Below, piece after piece: positions 47,801 through 60,985 of a stretch of 64,000 nucleotides of DNA (position 1 is the stretch's first letter; each line of letters opens with the position of its first letter). The DNA is from Fratercula arctica. Taxonomy: Eukaryota > Chordata > Aves > Charadriiformes > Alcidae. The notes beneath the pieces were generated by a model. That model searched no databases, had not been told where the DNA came from, and saw only the letters and a program-made list of their open reading frames with translations. Made by a program: the position numbers and the translations under genes. The stretch covers positions 6,222,306 through 6,286,305 of the forward strand of contig CANTUZ010000008.1 of the NCBI GenBank assembly GCA_947846985.1, written 5' to 3'.

Positions 47801-50710
47801 ATCTGAAGTGGTCAGTCATAGTGGTGGGCTGGTTTGTTGTGGGGCTCGTTTTCCAAAAACACCCCTTACTGGGCACCATGACATTGCTCTGTGTGCAGTA
47901 CTGGACTCTGCTGTGTCACAGATAGATCAAAAGTCTGGGTAATATTTAATGCCTATACGAAGCGAATCTATGAAACTTTTTTGAAAACGTGACTGTCAAG
48001 GGCAGCCAGCTCATTTTGCAGTGGGAAGATTTGAATAGCAAAACCCAGCCTGTCCCAGAAGAGAAATTATGATTCATTGATATAAGCATTTAAGAGAAGC
48101 TCAGTCATAAATCCTAGCTGCAGTCAATGATAGCGAGCCTAGATTTAAAGCCTGACTTCTCTGTTGTCAGGGTGAATAATCTGAGGGCCTGAGTTCATGG
48201 CAGCAACCCCAACTGGACCATCTTGATGTGACTGGGAACTGAACACAAATTTAGAACACGCATATGTGTGGTGTTTTCCACAAGGTAAGGACAGAGTGTA
48301 TTTTATGGGTTCAAACTGCAGATTTGTGAATGCGAGAGCCGTGGGCCAGGGAAACTTTCAGAAAACAGAAAAATTGGAGACGCAGTCTCACACTTGTGAG
48401 ATCTGCCAGTTTCAGAGGTAAAGCAAAAGGATGCAGAGAAGATGTTTTCGAGACCTGGATGGAACAGGGACTTCTTTTCTTCTGTTAAAATGTCTGATGT
48501 TAAACAGGAAACAAAAGAGAGGATTCGGATTACAATGAGGCATATTGTGTCTGCGCCAAAGTAGGATCAAAGGAAAGCTTTAGGTCTGGCAGTTGAATAA
48601 AGTGAATATTCTTCAAATAATTACTTGGAAAAAAAAAATAAAAATGCAGAACTTGAGCTTTATCTCATATGTGACCCAAGAATGTAGGTCTTTTACTTCT
48701 TATTCTAGATTAAATCCTGTTATATGGCTGCCTTTTGAAGGATTTAATTGCTCCAAGGATTCATGCTTATACAGCATTCTTCACCTCTTAAAACAGCCCA
48801 TCTTAGTGTAGCGGTGTTACCCTTTGATGGGAATATTTCATGGCCTGTGTAAAGTGGGTCAGGACTTCATTCGTTCCCTTGTCAACACATATGAATCCTG
48901 GTCAAAATAAATGTCCTGACTTATTGGCAGGGACCACTAAAATAATCTTAGTCCTACTGAGGGGTTTGCGAATGAAGGGCTTTTCCAGCTCCGACAATGT
49001 TTTTATTCCAAAGACTGGAATATTTTGGAGCAAAATGTGGAGATCATGACAACAGTTATTCTCTGCTGCTGCCTATATTATGTCTGGTTTGTGGGTAAAT
49101 AATAGCTCCAAAGCTCTGCTTTGCAAATTCGAAGATAGGTGGTGTCTTCTGCATCGGTGGATGGTCAAGAGAATAGAGCCAGAAACGTGTTCACAATTTC
49201 CATGACAAACAAGTTGAAGGTTTCAGAGGGCTCACAGACGTAATAATAAGAAAACAGGGTGAAACAAAAAGTGTCTGCAATTTTCAAGGTCTTAATATTC
49301 AGAGTGCTACATTTTTCACAAAGTGCTTGATTTTACTGCAGCGAGGGATTTTTGCTTTATACTGTGGGCTTCAATGGAGCTAAGATCACAGTGCAAAAGT
49401 TGTCAATGTAGCGGAAAACAGAAAAGCAGGAATTGACATGGATTTCTCCCACTATTATGAAATATTTTTAAAGTGAAAAATACATATTTTTTCACTTAGG
49501 TTTACTCTAAGTTTTTCTGCAAATTTATTACTTCTCTGTTCTGCTTTGGTTAACAAGTGATTCCATTTGCAGATCAGCCTGAAATGCATGAAATGAATGT
49601 GAACATCCAATTTTCTAAATTAACATTTTGAAAACATTCCATACTTCTTCTCAATAAAGTTTGAATCCATTAGTTATTTTATTTTGTAAGACAAAGGTAA
49701 TTTGTTATTTACTGTGAATTCATTTTCTGTTGAGCAGATTCAGTTCCATCTCAAACTGTCATTGAAATAAAGATTGAGTCATTACAATATCCATATTCTG
49801 AATATAATCATCTATGAAGCAAATTAAGAACAAGCAAAATGGGAGAGATACAGTGAATTCTTTCTCTGGAAATCAAAGTCTACCCAAAAGATCCATTTTT
49901 TTTCCATGAAAAAAAGATGTATTTGTGGTTCCATAGAAGTAATTGCGTGACTAATAGAAATACATTTTGGTATTGTAATTTTGATATTGTCAGGGTGCAA
50001 TGAAAGAGCTTTTATAATATTTATGAGTCAGTGACTGTACAGACCAGCACTTCCTATTGATTAATTGTATTAGACAATGGTGTGAGCAGAGGTGAGAAAG
50101 CTGCTGCTGAGAAAAACACAAGATAGCAATAAGAAATACAAAAATAATAAATGCCTAAGGATGCACTGACGCACCTAAAATCACATCGATGCCAATATAC
50201 TTAACAACACTGATACCAATGTCAATGAGAAAGCATCAAAGAAGATAGCATGACTTTATGTATAACAATTTGAGTAGGTGAGAAAATCAACATATTGTGT
50301 TGGTGTACAGACACTGAAATGAAAATCTCTCCCCCTAAAAATGATGCAGAGATCATAAAGAAAGTTTAAAATTTGGCTAGATGTAAACTTTCAAAGGATA
50401 TGTCCTTCAAATTTAAAATAAAATATACAGTAATAGATTTCTTTCAGTAGATTTTTTTTTTGTCTTTTAAGTGACTCCAGTTAAGTTGAAAACCCTCTCA
50501 ATTCAAGTTAATTGCAGAACAGGGCCTGAAATTTTCAATATGGCTAGTGGGCTGCTGTAAATAGGGAAATTAAATATTTTACTGCTGTGCACTGCCAATA
50601 CGCTTAACAGGTTTTGAATATCTTAGGCCAAATTCTGTCTTCAGACTAATATGTACTAAATCCAATTTTTACTTTGAAGATTTAGATTAGTGTTACTAAA
50701 GATATAACGT
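41851..50710. other. Unassigned single-copy AT-rich DNA
   Basis: Nearly 9 kb without a recognisable gene, RNA gene or transposon. Open frames are 60-100 codons, on both strands, and without known domains. An A-rich tract lies near 45405-45430. A stretch at 43990-44130 vaguely recalls very old CR1 ORF2 sequence, but I do not call it. Confidence 0.5.
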
Positions 50711-51751
50711 CATAGAATAATAGAATCGTAGAATCTTCATGGTTGGAAAGGATCTTTGAGATCATCAAGTCCAACCATACACACACAAAAAAAACCCCTA
50801 CAATCTCTGCCGGGCAGCTTTCCAGCCCCACTTCCCCAAGCCTGTAGCGTTGCTTGGGGTTGTTGTGACCGAAGTGCAGGACCCGGCACTTGGCCTTATT
50901 AAACCTCATACAATTGGCCTTGGGCCATCGATCCAGCCTGTCCAGGTCCCTCTGTAGAGCCTTCCTACCCTCAAGCAGATCAACACTCCCACCCAGTTTG
51001 GTGTCATCTGCGAGGTGCACTCAATCCCCTCATCCAGATCATTGATAAAGATATTAAACAAAACTGGTCCCAAAACTGAGCCCTGAGGGACACCGCTGGT
51101 GACCGGCCACCAAGAGGATTTCACCCCATTGATCACAACTCTCTGGGCATGGCCATCCATCCAGATTTTTACCCAGTGAAGAGTACACTTCTCTATGCCA
51201 TGATTCGCCAGCTTCTCCAGGAGAATGCTGTGGGGGACGGTGTCAAAGGCCTTACCAAAGTCCAAAGCCTTCTCTGCATCCCGAAGGCAGGTCACACAGT
51301 CATAGAAAGAGATCAGGTTGGTTAAGCAGGACCTCCCTTTCCTAAACCCGTGCTGGCTGGCCCTGATCCCTTGGCTGCCCTGCACTTGCCCTGAGAGCTC
51401 ACTCAAGATGATCATCTCCATGATCTTTCCTGGTATCGAGGTCAGGCTGACAGGCCTGTAGTTCCCCAGATCCTCCTTCTGACCCTTCTTGTAGATGGGT
51501 GTCACATGAGCCACCCTCCAGTCATCTGGTACCTCCCCTGTTGACCGGAATTGTTGATAAACGATGCAGAGAGGCTTGGTGAGCTCTCCCGACAGCTCCC
51601 TGAGTACTCTTGGGTGAATCCCATCCAGCCCCATAGACTTACGTGCATCTAGGTGCAGAAGCAGATCATTGACTACTTCCTCCTGGATTATGGGTGGGTC
51701 GTTCTGCTCTCCATCCTTATCTTCCAGCTCAGGAGGCTGAACACCCTGCTA
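50711..51751 (-). mobile_element. CR1 LINE, young copy with internal deletion, minus strand
   Basis: The 3' end is at 50711 (CATAGAATAATAGAATCG, then 'TTCATGGTTGGAAAGGATCT') and the 5' truncation is near 51751. It is nearly identical to the copy at 60.84-62.10 kb; over about 205 bp (50810-51013 against 61537-61740) I find no mismatch by eye. At 50809 sequence that lies 602 bp apart in the other copy is joined, with TCTG at both ends of the missing piece. It extends about 450 bp further 5' than the other copy and so contains earlier RT motifs. The 3' end type ('TTGAGATCATCAAGTCCAACC') marks a CR1-J-like group; this subfamily call is tentative. Confidence 0.95.
50906..51742 (-). pseudogene. CR1 ORF2 reverse transcriptase fragment, frameshifted
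   Basis: The family frame is open from the element's 5' edge (about 51742, '...[15 protein letters not shown]') through '[13 protein letters not shown]', the 'NYRPVSLTS' motif, '[13 protein letters not shown]', motif A '[13 protein letters not shown]' and motif B '[12 protein letters not shown]', to '[12 protein letters not shown]'. A 10-bp deletion at 51013/51014 (relative to the sister copy) then shifts the frame. The motif C segment ADDTKLGG follows in another frame (from about 51011 downward). A second lesion, a 15-bp loss at about 51264, removes five residues just before motif A. The rest of ORF2 is lost in the 602-bp deletion. The catalytic residues D (motif A) and DD (motif C) are still encoded, but not in one frame. 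Dead copy. Confidence 0.9.
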
Positions 51752-54700
51752 CTTTATTTGTTTATTTTACTTACATAAGCGCTTACACTTACCCACATAT
51801 ATTCACAGCTGACTTGGCAGGTAAATTTGTTTATGCTGGATTTATGAATTCGGGGCAAAGGTCTAAATTTGTTCCTTCATTGGATGCTTTGATATATACT
51901 GAGTCCTGTGCACTCTGCCATTAGCATAATTTTCTCTAGAAATAACAGAAAGTAGTTAAAGCTTGATGACCATTCAGGCACGTGGACCACCATCAGACCT
52001 GAAACATAGACACTGGTTTGGGACAAAATCACAGTGGAACACTTAACTCCCCTGCTGAGAGTGATCTAGGAGGTTTTTTTAAATGGGCCTTGAAATTATA
52101 AAAGGGAAGATCCCTGTGAGAGGCATTTTTAAAAGGCTTAAATGGGAGAAAAAACGGGAAGGGATATTTTAATAATAGATAAGTCCTGTTCAACTATGAG
52201 ACCAGTAAGAGAAGAAGGAAACTCATAGGCCAGGTGAGAGAGTGGATCCTTGCTTAGCAGAAGAGAAATGGGGTACAGGAAGGATTGTTAGGGTCAAGGT
52301 CTACATGTAAAAGTAATGGGGAAAATTAAGAAAAGAAATACCTACAGGAATTTATTATTAAACCCAGATCAATACCTTTGTTACATCAGCCAAAGCACAG
52401 AGTGACTAATGAGCATGTAACAACAGGTGTCTGCTTCTTTTGAAGTGTTGTGTGTCCGTCTGCAGCCATTCATTTCAGAGGAGTTACTTTACTTCGAAAA
52501 AAATCTGGTTTAAACATTCGTCTTAAAGAAAGATATCAATGCAAGGAGGGTTTCCCAGACTTGGGTCCCAGGTGCTTTTAAGGGGAGCCATGCAACAGCC
52601 ATGCTGCATCCCGGTTTCCAAGGATGGTGGGCCAACAATAAGGAAAATCTGGTTCCAGCAAGGAAATCTGGTTCAGAGCAAAGGGGAGCTGCTCACCCAC
52701 CTCTTTTTGATACAGAGAAGCTTGAAAACATTCATATTTGATGAGGTGAGACCCAAATGCTGCAAGTTAGTGATTGTCTACCTGGCTGAGTACTAGCAGT
52801 GCAATTTGAGATCCAAAATTGCCAGAAGGATTTCTTCTGGGCAGGAAACGAGAGGGAATGGTCCCACAAGCTTCCTGCTAGTGCTTTGTCCATTATTGTT
52901 ATCACCACCATTGTTGGTATTATTAAGCAGCGCATTAAACCACGTAGAATCTCATAACAATAAATGACACTTTTGGTATATTACCTGTTTAATACTACAG
53001 TAATTGCTTGTGATTAGATATAACTAATAAAAAGACTTCTTGCCAACACAATCTTTTTAATTAAGTATTTCATAGCTTCCAGTAAAAGCAAAATATGTTC
53101 TGAGTTGGTGTTATAATACCTCGGAACACCATCCCTGATGGTGCATTTTTTCCTAATTTTCTCAAAAGTTATCTTCTCATTTTGTTCCTCACAAGAACTA
53201 TGGGCTACTGATGTCACTTTCTTTGAATAATTTCACTGACTCCTTTTTACTTCAGGTGTAATAATTCAGATTTTGATGCTTTGCATGTTCCCCTTCCTGT
53301 TCCTTCTAAGGGCATTCCCAAAGGAGCTTAGGATTCAACCAAGTGACTCCCACTGATTTCATGAGCAACAGCGTCAGACTTGCTTTTCTTCCAAATTCTT
53401 CAGGAAATGAGCTGGAAAGCTTGAAGAATTTTGAGAAATACAGTCTTTCTCCGCTTCTGAATTACATCGTGCAATTGTTAACATACATGTTCAATATTAA
53501 ATGGATTAACAGACACCAGGGCTCTGACACGATTATTGGCTTCTTTAGAGGTTAAGGACATAGGCAGAATGGGACATAGGTTCTGCCCAACCTCCATAGT
53601 TCTCTGATGCATGGGAGCTCTTACAGAAATTTTCCTAGTTTGCTTATCAAAAAAACAAGTTTCTTATTTCCCTTCCTTTCAATCCAAATCAGATCTTGAG
53701 GTTCAGATCTTCATCAAATATTAATACTTATTTGAATAAGGTTATATTTGATGACCTTCCTAATATTTAGGAGGAGAATTTTCAAGAGCAGGGGTTCCCA
53801 TTTCTGCCTCATTTCAGCACTGTCAGTTTTTGTTCCCTCACTCTGTGTCTGCACTCACTGATGAAGGCTTTTAGGGCCTAAACAACCAAATACTTTCTGC
53901 TACTGTCTGTTTGGCACCTCCTACCTCCTAGCATAGCCCACCCTAATCCAGAGATGTGATCCTACCTACAGCAAAACCAGCGGTAAGCAACATAACCCAA
54001 CCTGCATCCCTGAGGCTCTAATTAATTCCTCGTAGGTATTACTGTGTCCCAGAGCAGGGATGCGGAATTACAATTTTTTTTTTTTTTTTTTAGGGAAAAG
54101 GGTTGAGGATGGCAGCCTACCAAGAACCAACCGTAGACTGAAAATGCTCAACAAGATATCAGCAGCAGGAGATGCTGCCCAGCTATCTCGTTAGAGTACC
54201 TGGGCTAATCAATCATTGAGATTCGTCCATAGCTTGGGTGCTTGATCAAAATTTACAGATGTTCAGTGGTTGCAAAGGAACCACAGGTTGAGTTTCAGCC
54301 CATTTCTTATACTTATTTTGATTGTGCTGATTTTTCCAGGCTAAGATGAAAGAAACGGGCAAATCTTTCCCCATCTGTAGCAGTAGGAAGAAAACACATA
54401 TCTTTCGAAAACTGCTTTTTTCACAGTTCTTAGGCTTTCAGTTTCTCAAATGATTCGTTTCAAAGTTATGTTGACACAGAAAGTTGAGCAGATATTGTTT
54501 GCAGAAGGGAAAAAACAATCTTAATCGAAATGGCTGATTTTTCCAGGGTCACTTCATATACTTTTACAGTAGGGTTTCAGCCTCATGCTGGCCAGCAGAG
54601 ACTCCTTCAGGGAGATATTTAGGATATTTGTAGATTATATGAGAGAAATGAGACAAAGTATTTAATAGAAATACTCTTGTAGTTAGACTATTTATTATTT

Positions 54701-57700
54701 TTAGTTGTAGACTGGTAGTAAATATGGCTTTTCTGGGATTGCTCCTGGCAAACTAACTAACTATAGAAATGCAAAGTTGTGGATTTCCATTTCATTTCTT
54801 GCCTCATTAATTTCATTAACTTACAAATAGATGAATACATAAAATTAAAAAGTAATTTCCTTTTAATATTTTTAAATTACCCTCTCCAAGTATTCAAACC
54901 TTTTAATCTGTTCTTTTAAGGTCTTCATCTAATTGCTTTTACAGAGGCATAAATGAGCTTTTCTGAATCAGATATTAGTGTGATTGATTATAAGAAAGCT
55001 AATCAGAGGGTGCCATTCACAAGATAAATGCAATTGTTTCTAAAATATTTGCTTGCAGTCTGTGGCATTTCACTAACTTGGCAGCATGTATGAAATGATG
55101 TGTGGGTGGGGTGTGTGAAGGTGTGGATTTATGTGAGGAAATCAAATCTAGCCATGGAGGAAAGGCTATTTCTGCTTTTCTTCTTATACAAGGACAGATT
55201 GCATGGGAATTATAGTGTTTCCCACTTAATAGAAGTAGCCTTCATTTTGATGTTTTTCACAACAGTGACAAATGGCAGCTAAAAAGGAAGGGGGAGAATG
55301 TAATCAATCTTTATACCTTTAAAAATAGTTGAAAACTAAGATGAAAACTAAACCATTTCAGAAGAAAAAATAAATAGTTTGAAACAAACAATTATCTGGA
55401 AGATAAGGAAAGTGAAGAAGATGATTTGGGGGTAAGTGCTGGGTCTTGGAGGAGGCAAAAACTGCAGTTCTGTTTTTCTTGCCTGTTTGGGGCTCCAGTT
55501 TCCATGGACACAGCACTGTAACACGTATGTCCAGAAAGGAGAATATGCCCCCAAAAGGCCACAGAGTGAGTCTGGGAGCAGAAAATGTGTAAGGGAGAAA
55601 TTAGGAAGCAAAAATAAACTCTGTTCCAAGAATTTCCAGGTATTGATGTTATGTAGCAACAGTTCATGTGTAGTTCAGACTAGAAATCATTTTGCTATTT
55701 AAAACGTATGTAATGTTAATATTTTAATTACACATTAACATAATGATAATTATTATTACTGGAAAAAGCATAAAAATTAAATTTCATCTCTTGATATTTG
55801 AGAGAGATTTCATAGATATTAGAATAAACTACGAAAACACATAAGGAAAAACTTCTGCTGTATCCTCAAGAATCCATTCTAAAAGCTCATATTATAAACA
55901 AAAGATGAAAATAGGCAGTCTTGAACATTTTGCTGAACTCAATGGAAATTAACTGCTGGGAGGATTACATCAGACTCTGCTAGGTACACTGTTGATGATG
56001 GAAGATTTGGAAGGGAAAAATTGGCACTTCTCAAATTATGCGAGTTGAGAAATGGATAGGTCAGAGTCGGAAAATGGTCAGTTACTTATTCTGCTATTCA
56101 AATGACCCTCATACAGCTGTGGGCCTCAGCTGGTTTTACAGACTTTATGTTAAGACATTCTTTATCAGGCTTGTTTTTGTGCCGGTAGAAAATGCCAACC
56201 AAATGTTTTTTCATTGACACAGTTGAGGGTAGAAGTTCTGTTATTGCAATGCATGGTTATTGGGAAAAAGAGATGTACAGACGCTGACGCCTTTAAAGTT
56301 TTACAAAACTCACCATTCTTCCTTTTTAAATCAAGTATTGATTTGGCCTGGGTTCAATGGGTTCTTTAAACTAATGCACCATAATTCATAAGTCTTGCCA
56401 TAAGTCATGGCAAGATTACTTAAGGATAAGTTTTTTAGGTTTAGTTGAACTGCACTCTTTTCATAATTTTAATGAAGACACTTAAGAGCATATTTTTCAT
56501 GTAATGCCTGGCATTAGTCCTATGTGATTCCCATCAAAATCACCTGGTCAGAAATTTAAGGCCCTGGTGTTTGAGAACTGTAATTTTCAAGTAACAAATT
56601 ACTTTTTCTTAAGTGGAATTTAAAAAACCCAAATGTATCATTTATATATTTTGTATTTATTGTGTCAGAATTGAATGTCATTCTTGAAACAGGTGGTAGA
56701 AGAGGATAACACAAGTCTATTTTTAATTTTTACTGTAGGTGCAAAGGACAGGTTGGAACTGAAATTTTTGGATAACTGCACAAAAAAAGAAATAACAGCT
56801 AAAATGTAGATTGATTTTAAGGATCTAGTTTTCATAATACTGTAAATAGTTGTGTCCTATGGATTTTTCACAGCCAAGGTTTTCTGCACATCCAGACAAT
56901 TATTGATTATGTATACCTCATTTTTCATAATAATCTCATAACACAATTTTTAGTCATTTCCTAAGATCCTTTTATGATGGTATATTGATATACCTGTCTA
57001 ACCCAGGTTGGAACTTCCCCACATGGAGTTTATAAGACCTTTTCTTACACTGTTTTCTTGGATTGGGGATGAAGGTGTGATTGTTGCACCATGCCTGAGC
57101 TGTGTCCTTTGTTTCTGACTTTGCCTCTGGACTTGCCTACCGAAGACTTCAAAAAATCAGCAGTGGCATTTTCAGGAGAGCGATGCCACTAACAGATACT
57201 TGTATTAGTGCCTTCATCATTATGCCTTCGCAGATGGTTGGAACATGACATGGCCTGGCAGCAGATTTGTCTTTCTGCTGCACCCAAATGCACCATGGAA
57301 GGTAAGTTCTCTTTATTTTTCCTTTGGGGGAGCTATTCTTGTTTCAGCACCTGATCTCTAGTTTCTCTCTTTGAGACACTGAAAACCTATAAATTTTTTA
57401 CCACCCTCACTAACTTCTAAATATAGGCCCAGCTCTGATCATTCTTTTTGTGTGTGTCCTTCTGTAGCAACTTTCTTTCGACATTTCAAGCATTACACTT
57501 GTCTAACAGACTTCATAAACTCATCATGCTCCATTGCTTCTGACATCTTAATTTACTGCTCCACCTCTTTGGTCCACTTTTCACTGTGCACTTTTTCTGT
57601 GCTCTTGTACAGACTATTCAAAAGGAGTCGCTGATGTTGGTGTCTACTGGTCCTTTCCCCAGCAGATCCTTCATAGGCCAAGTCCCTCAAATCACTATTT

Positions 57701-60700
57701 CGTACCTGCCAATCCCTGAATAGAGATTAAGGTGGTCAGGAATGGTGGTCCGAATTTCAAGGGACCATCCCTTTGAAATTGAGTGGAAATACCTTCAAAA
57801 GTTTGGTTTCCTCTTGGAGAAGTCAGGACCTCAAGTGACTCATGAGAAAATACAAGCAGAAAGCCAATGCCCAAAGCAAAATTTAAAGGATAGATGTTTC
57901 CCTGTCTGCTCCCTGATCCACCACTTTGAGATAAGAAAGGCAGTGGCCAACATGCGCTTGGAGGGCACAAGGTGACACTGGCAACCAGAAAACATCTGCA
58001 AGCGAGACGAAAATTCAGTTTGCTGGGAACATCTTTGTCAACATCAAGACTCCCAAAATAAAGCTAGAGTTCAGTGAGAATCAGGGAGAAAAAGTAGTAA
58101 AATGCCAGCAAAATTGGGAAATTCTGTCAAGGCATCTGGCAAGCTCAGCAAATACCAGGATTGCCTCCCCAGTGAAGTTTAATTAAAAAGTCTATAGTTT
58201 CCATTATTGCTTAATGATTCCTTGAAAAGTAGAGCAAAAGTTTACTTTGGAGGTTAATTATTCCTGGATATTTCAAAGGGGTATGAGAGTATTTTCCTCT
58301 ATCTCATTTGGTAACTGAACCATTAAGGAGAGTGAAGCAAATGGTGGTGTAAGAATTGGTGAAAACAATTTAAGTCACAGAGGAAGCATAGCGTGTCAGA
58401 TGTCAAGGTGCTGTTGTATGAAAACCGGTCTACTAGCAAATTAAAATAACTTTCTGTGCTGGAAAACACTTGCCAATGACTTCTCCCCATTTGCTCCTGA
58501 ATTCTAACTGAGACTCAGCGTGAGGAAATGGTGCACTTGTTCTTGCAAGCAAAAGAGAAAATGCATCCAACGGGGCATAGTACTCATTGTGCTGCCCAGA
58601 AAGCTTGATTCTGCTCCCTCATACTTGTGTATGCTAATTGCCATGCTGGGTTCTGTCATCTATCCAACAAGCCATGCATCAAAACTTAAGACTCAATACT
58701 AAAATCTCATGCCAGTGGAAAAAAGACGTATAAATGAATAATTTTCCAACACAGTGAATAGTGGAATAGATTACTGCATGTAGGGAACACATATTATTCA
58801 ACATTAGGAAGAGAGAAGAGCATAAGAAGTATTGTTACGCATAGGTCCCTATATCAGCTTAATTTTCTACGAACTGCGTGTCTTCCAGAAGTACATTATT
58901 CAGTTTACTAACATCTGATGTGAAGTTTATTCTTTCTCATTCCTCTACCAAAAAATTAAGCGGCAACATTTATAAATGCCATGGAAGGCAGAATTTCCAA
59001 AAGCACCAAAAAAAAGTCAGTAGGATTACTGCTTCCCAGTTTTGTAGACTCAGATATTTAACCATGATTAGGCATCTTATTTCCTTCTTAAGATATGTAC
59101 TGTGACCTGCGCCACAAAAACTGATGCAGTTTATAAATGTTACCCAGGTTATGTGACTCTAGGACATACCAAAAATTTCTCTGAGGTAATAAAGATACTT
59201 CAGTAATAATTTTACTAAAAGACAGTCACAGCAGTACCGAAAATGTAGGAATCCAAGTCTCTTGAAAAGACAGTATTATAACCTGCTCCACAGCTAAAGG
59301 TATTTTGAGTGCTGCAGATGGTGTAAGCATTGAATGAGTAGAAGAGAAAGGCCCTGAAAAAGCACCATACTTTAACTTCCTGGGATTTCCTGGGTATCTG
59401 TGCAGGTTTTATCATGTGTATGTTCAGTGGCGTATCTGAAAGGAGTTAATATTTCTTAGGCTAATATTTTTGATAGAAAGTCTCTAGTAGTCATCTCTAC
59501 TCCAGTCTATGTGCCAATGGGGTTTGACTGTTTTGGCAAGTGTGTGCTCAAATGTGAGGTGCAATTGAGGTGTTGGCTGGATGACCTTGCAGTATATACT
59601 ATTTTTATATCAAGAATTTTTATTTGATTTACATCTACTGCTCCCCTATCTATTCACTTCTCAGATCATCTTCTGAAGCATACATCAATATCACATCTTG
59701 GTTTTATTTATTATTATCACCGTTTTCTACATATTATTGTTATTATGAGCAGTGCTCATTTTCCCACTCAAGTTTTACCTCCATTATTTCCTGTGATGCT
59801 GTGGCCATATTTATCATTAGAAGTAGGTTACTTGAGTATACGAGAAATGTATTAACTCCATTTTTCTGTAGTTTTAAAAGGACATTTTTCATGTTTCATT
59901 GAAATTTTTACCAGGCACTCTTAGCTATTGCTGCTTATTTATCTTTTCCTTTTAAGTACACAGAGAGGACAGGGAAACTCTTTTAAAGCCTTGGGCTCTC
60001 AGTAACTTCAACCCTTTAACCTTTCTTATTCTTGCAGTTTTTTGAATGGGTTTGAACCAATGACCTGGTGGTGAAAGATCATTTTCCATCAGGAACATTT
60101 GTCTTTCTGATACTGCCTTTTCCGGCTTTGCTCTACGTGGCATTTTCTTTTGCTCAGGTCCATCTGTGTATGTGTGAAGGTTAACTGTAGGAATCACTCA
60201 CTGGCTTCTTTCCTCTTGTTAATGTGAACTACCAGTATCCAGCAACGATTTTTGACACAGCGGTGTCTTCATTCGTTCATTTACTGGCATCGAGGAAATT
60301 GATCTCCTCAGGAGAAGACGGCGGCATCTGACCTGCTAGAAAAGTGGAGATTTAATGTTCTGGGATGGGAATCAGAGCAGAGAGCCTGGGAGCTGCACAC
60401 AATTTGGCGCATCCTTCGCAATGACCTGTCAAAACCAATCATGTCTTTCCTAAACGAGTAAAACTGTCAATATTGATAACCGAGTGACAATGATTCCTGG
60501 GTGAAAAATAAGAAGCAACTCTTACTTAAACCATAGTCCACAGAAGCTGTAAGAAAATGGCTTCTAATTTTTTTCTGCTTTTCTGTCATAAGTGATTCTC
60601 TTTTGGGGACTTTAGATATCATAAAAGAACTGGAAAAGAGGAAATCTCCTGAGGAGACACAAAAGCAATATAATTTCTTTTTTTTTAAGTCTTTCCCCAG

Positions 60701-60843
60701 TGGAGGAAGATAGACTGATGCTTTTGTAGTAAAAATGTATTATATCAAGCATCATGCTGAAAACCAAACATTTAAGCTCTATTTTAAATTCTTTCTACAA
60801 GAAGTTTTTTTCAAGGAATGGATTTATTTTCCTTCTGGTTAAT
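51752..60843. other. Unassigned single-copy AT-rich DNA between two sister CR1 copies
   Basis: About 9.1 kb without a recognisable gene or repeat other than T18 at 54074-54091 and a 7-bp-arm inverted repeat at 56394-56414 (CTTGCCA, 7-base loop, TGGCAAG). Open frames of 60-100 codons lack known domains. It is flanked by near-identical direct-oriented CR1 sequence and so could be lost or duplicated by unequal recombination. Confidence 0.5.
54074..54091. repeat. Poly(T) homopolymer, 18 T
   Basis: Uninterrupted T18. Confidence 0.85.
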
Positions 60844-60985
60844 GATAGAATCACAGAATCTTCATGGTTGGAAAGGACCTTTGAGATCATCGAGTCCAAC
60901 CACACGCACACAAAAAAACCCTCTACAATCTCTGTCACTAGAGCATGCCCTGAAGTGCCAAATCTACACGTTTCTTAAATACCTC

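Noticed and set aside
56394..56414. 7-bp inverted repeat with 7-base loop as a possible hairpin RNA
   Set aside because: Arms are too short for a miRNA precursor and such hairpins are common by chance.
59952..60197. 81-codon basic minus-strand frame
   Set aside because: Lys/Arg-rich and nuclear-signal-like, but no family match that I can name; not enough to claim a gene.
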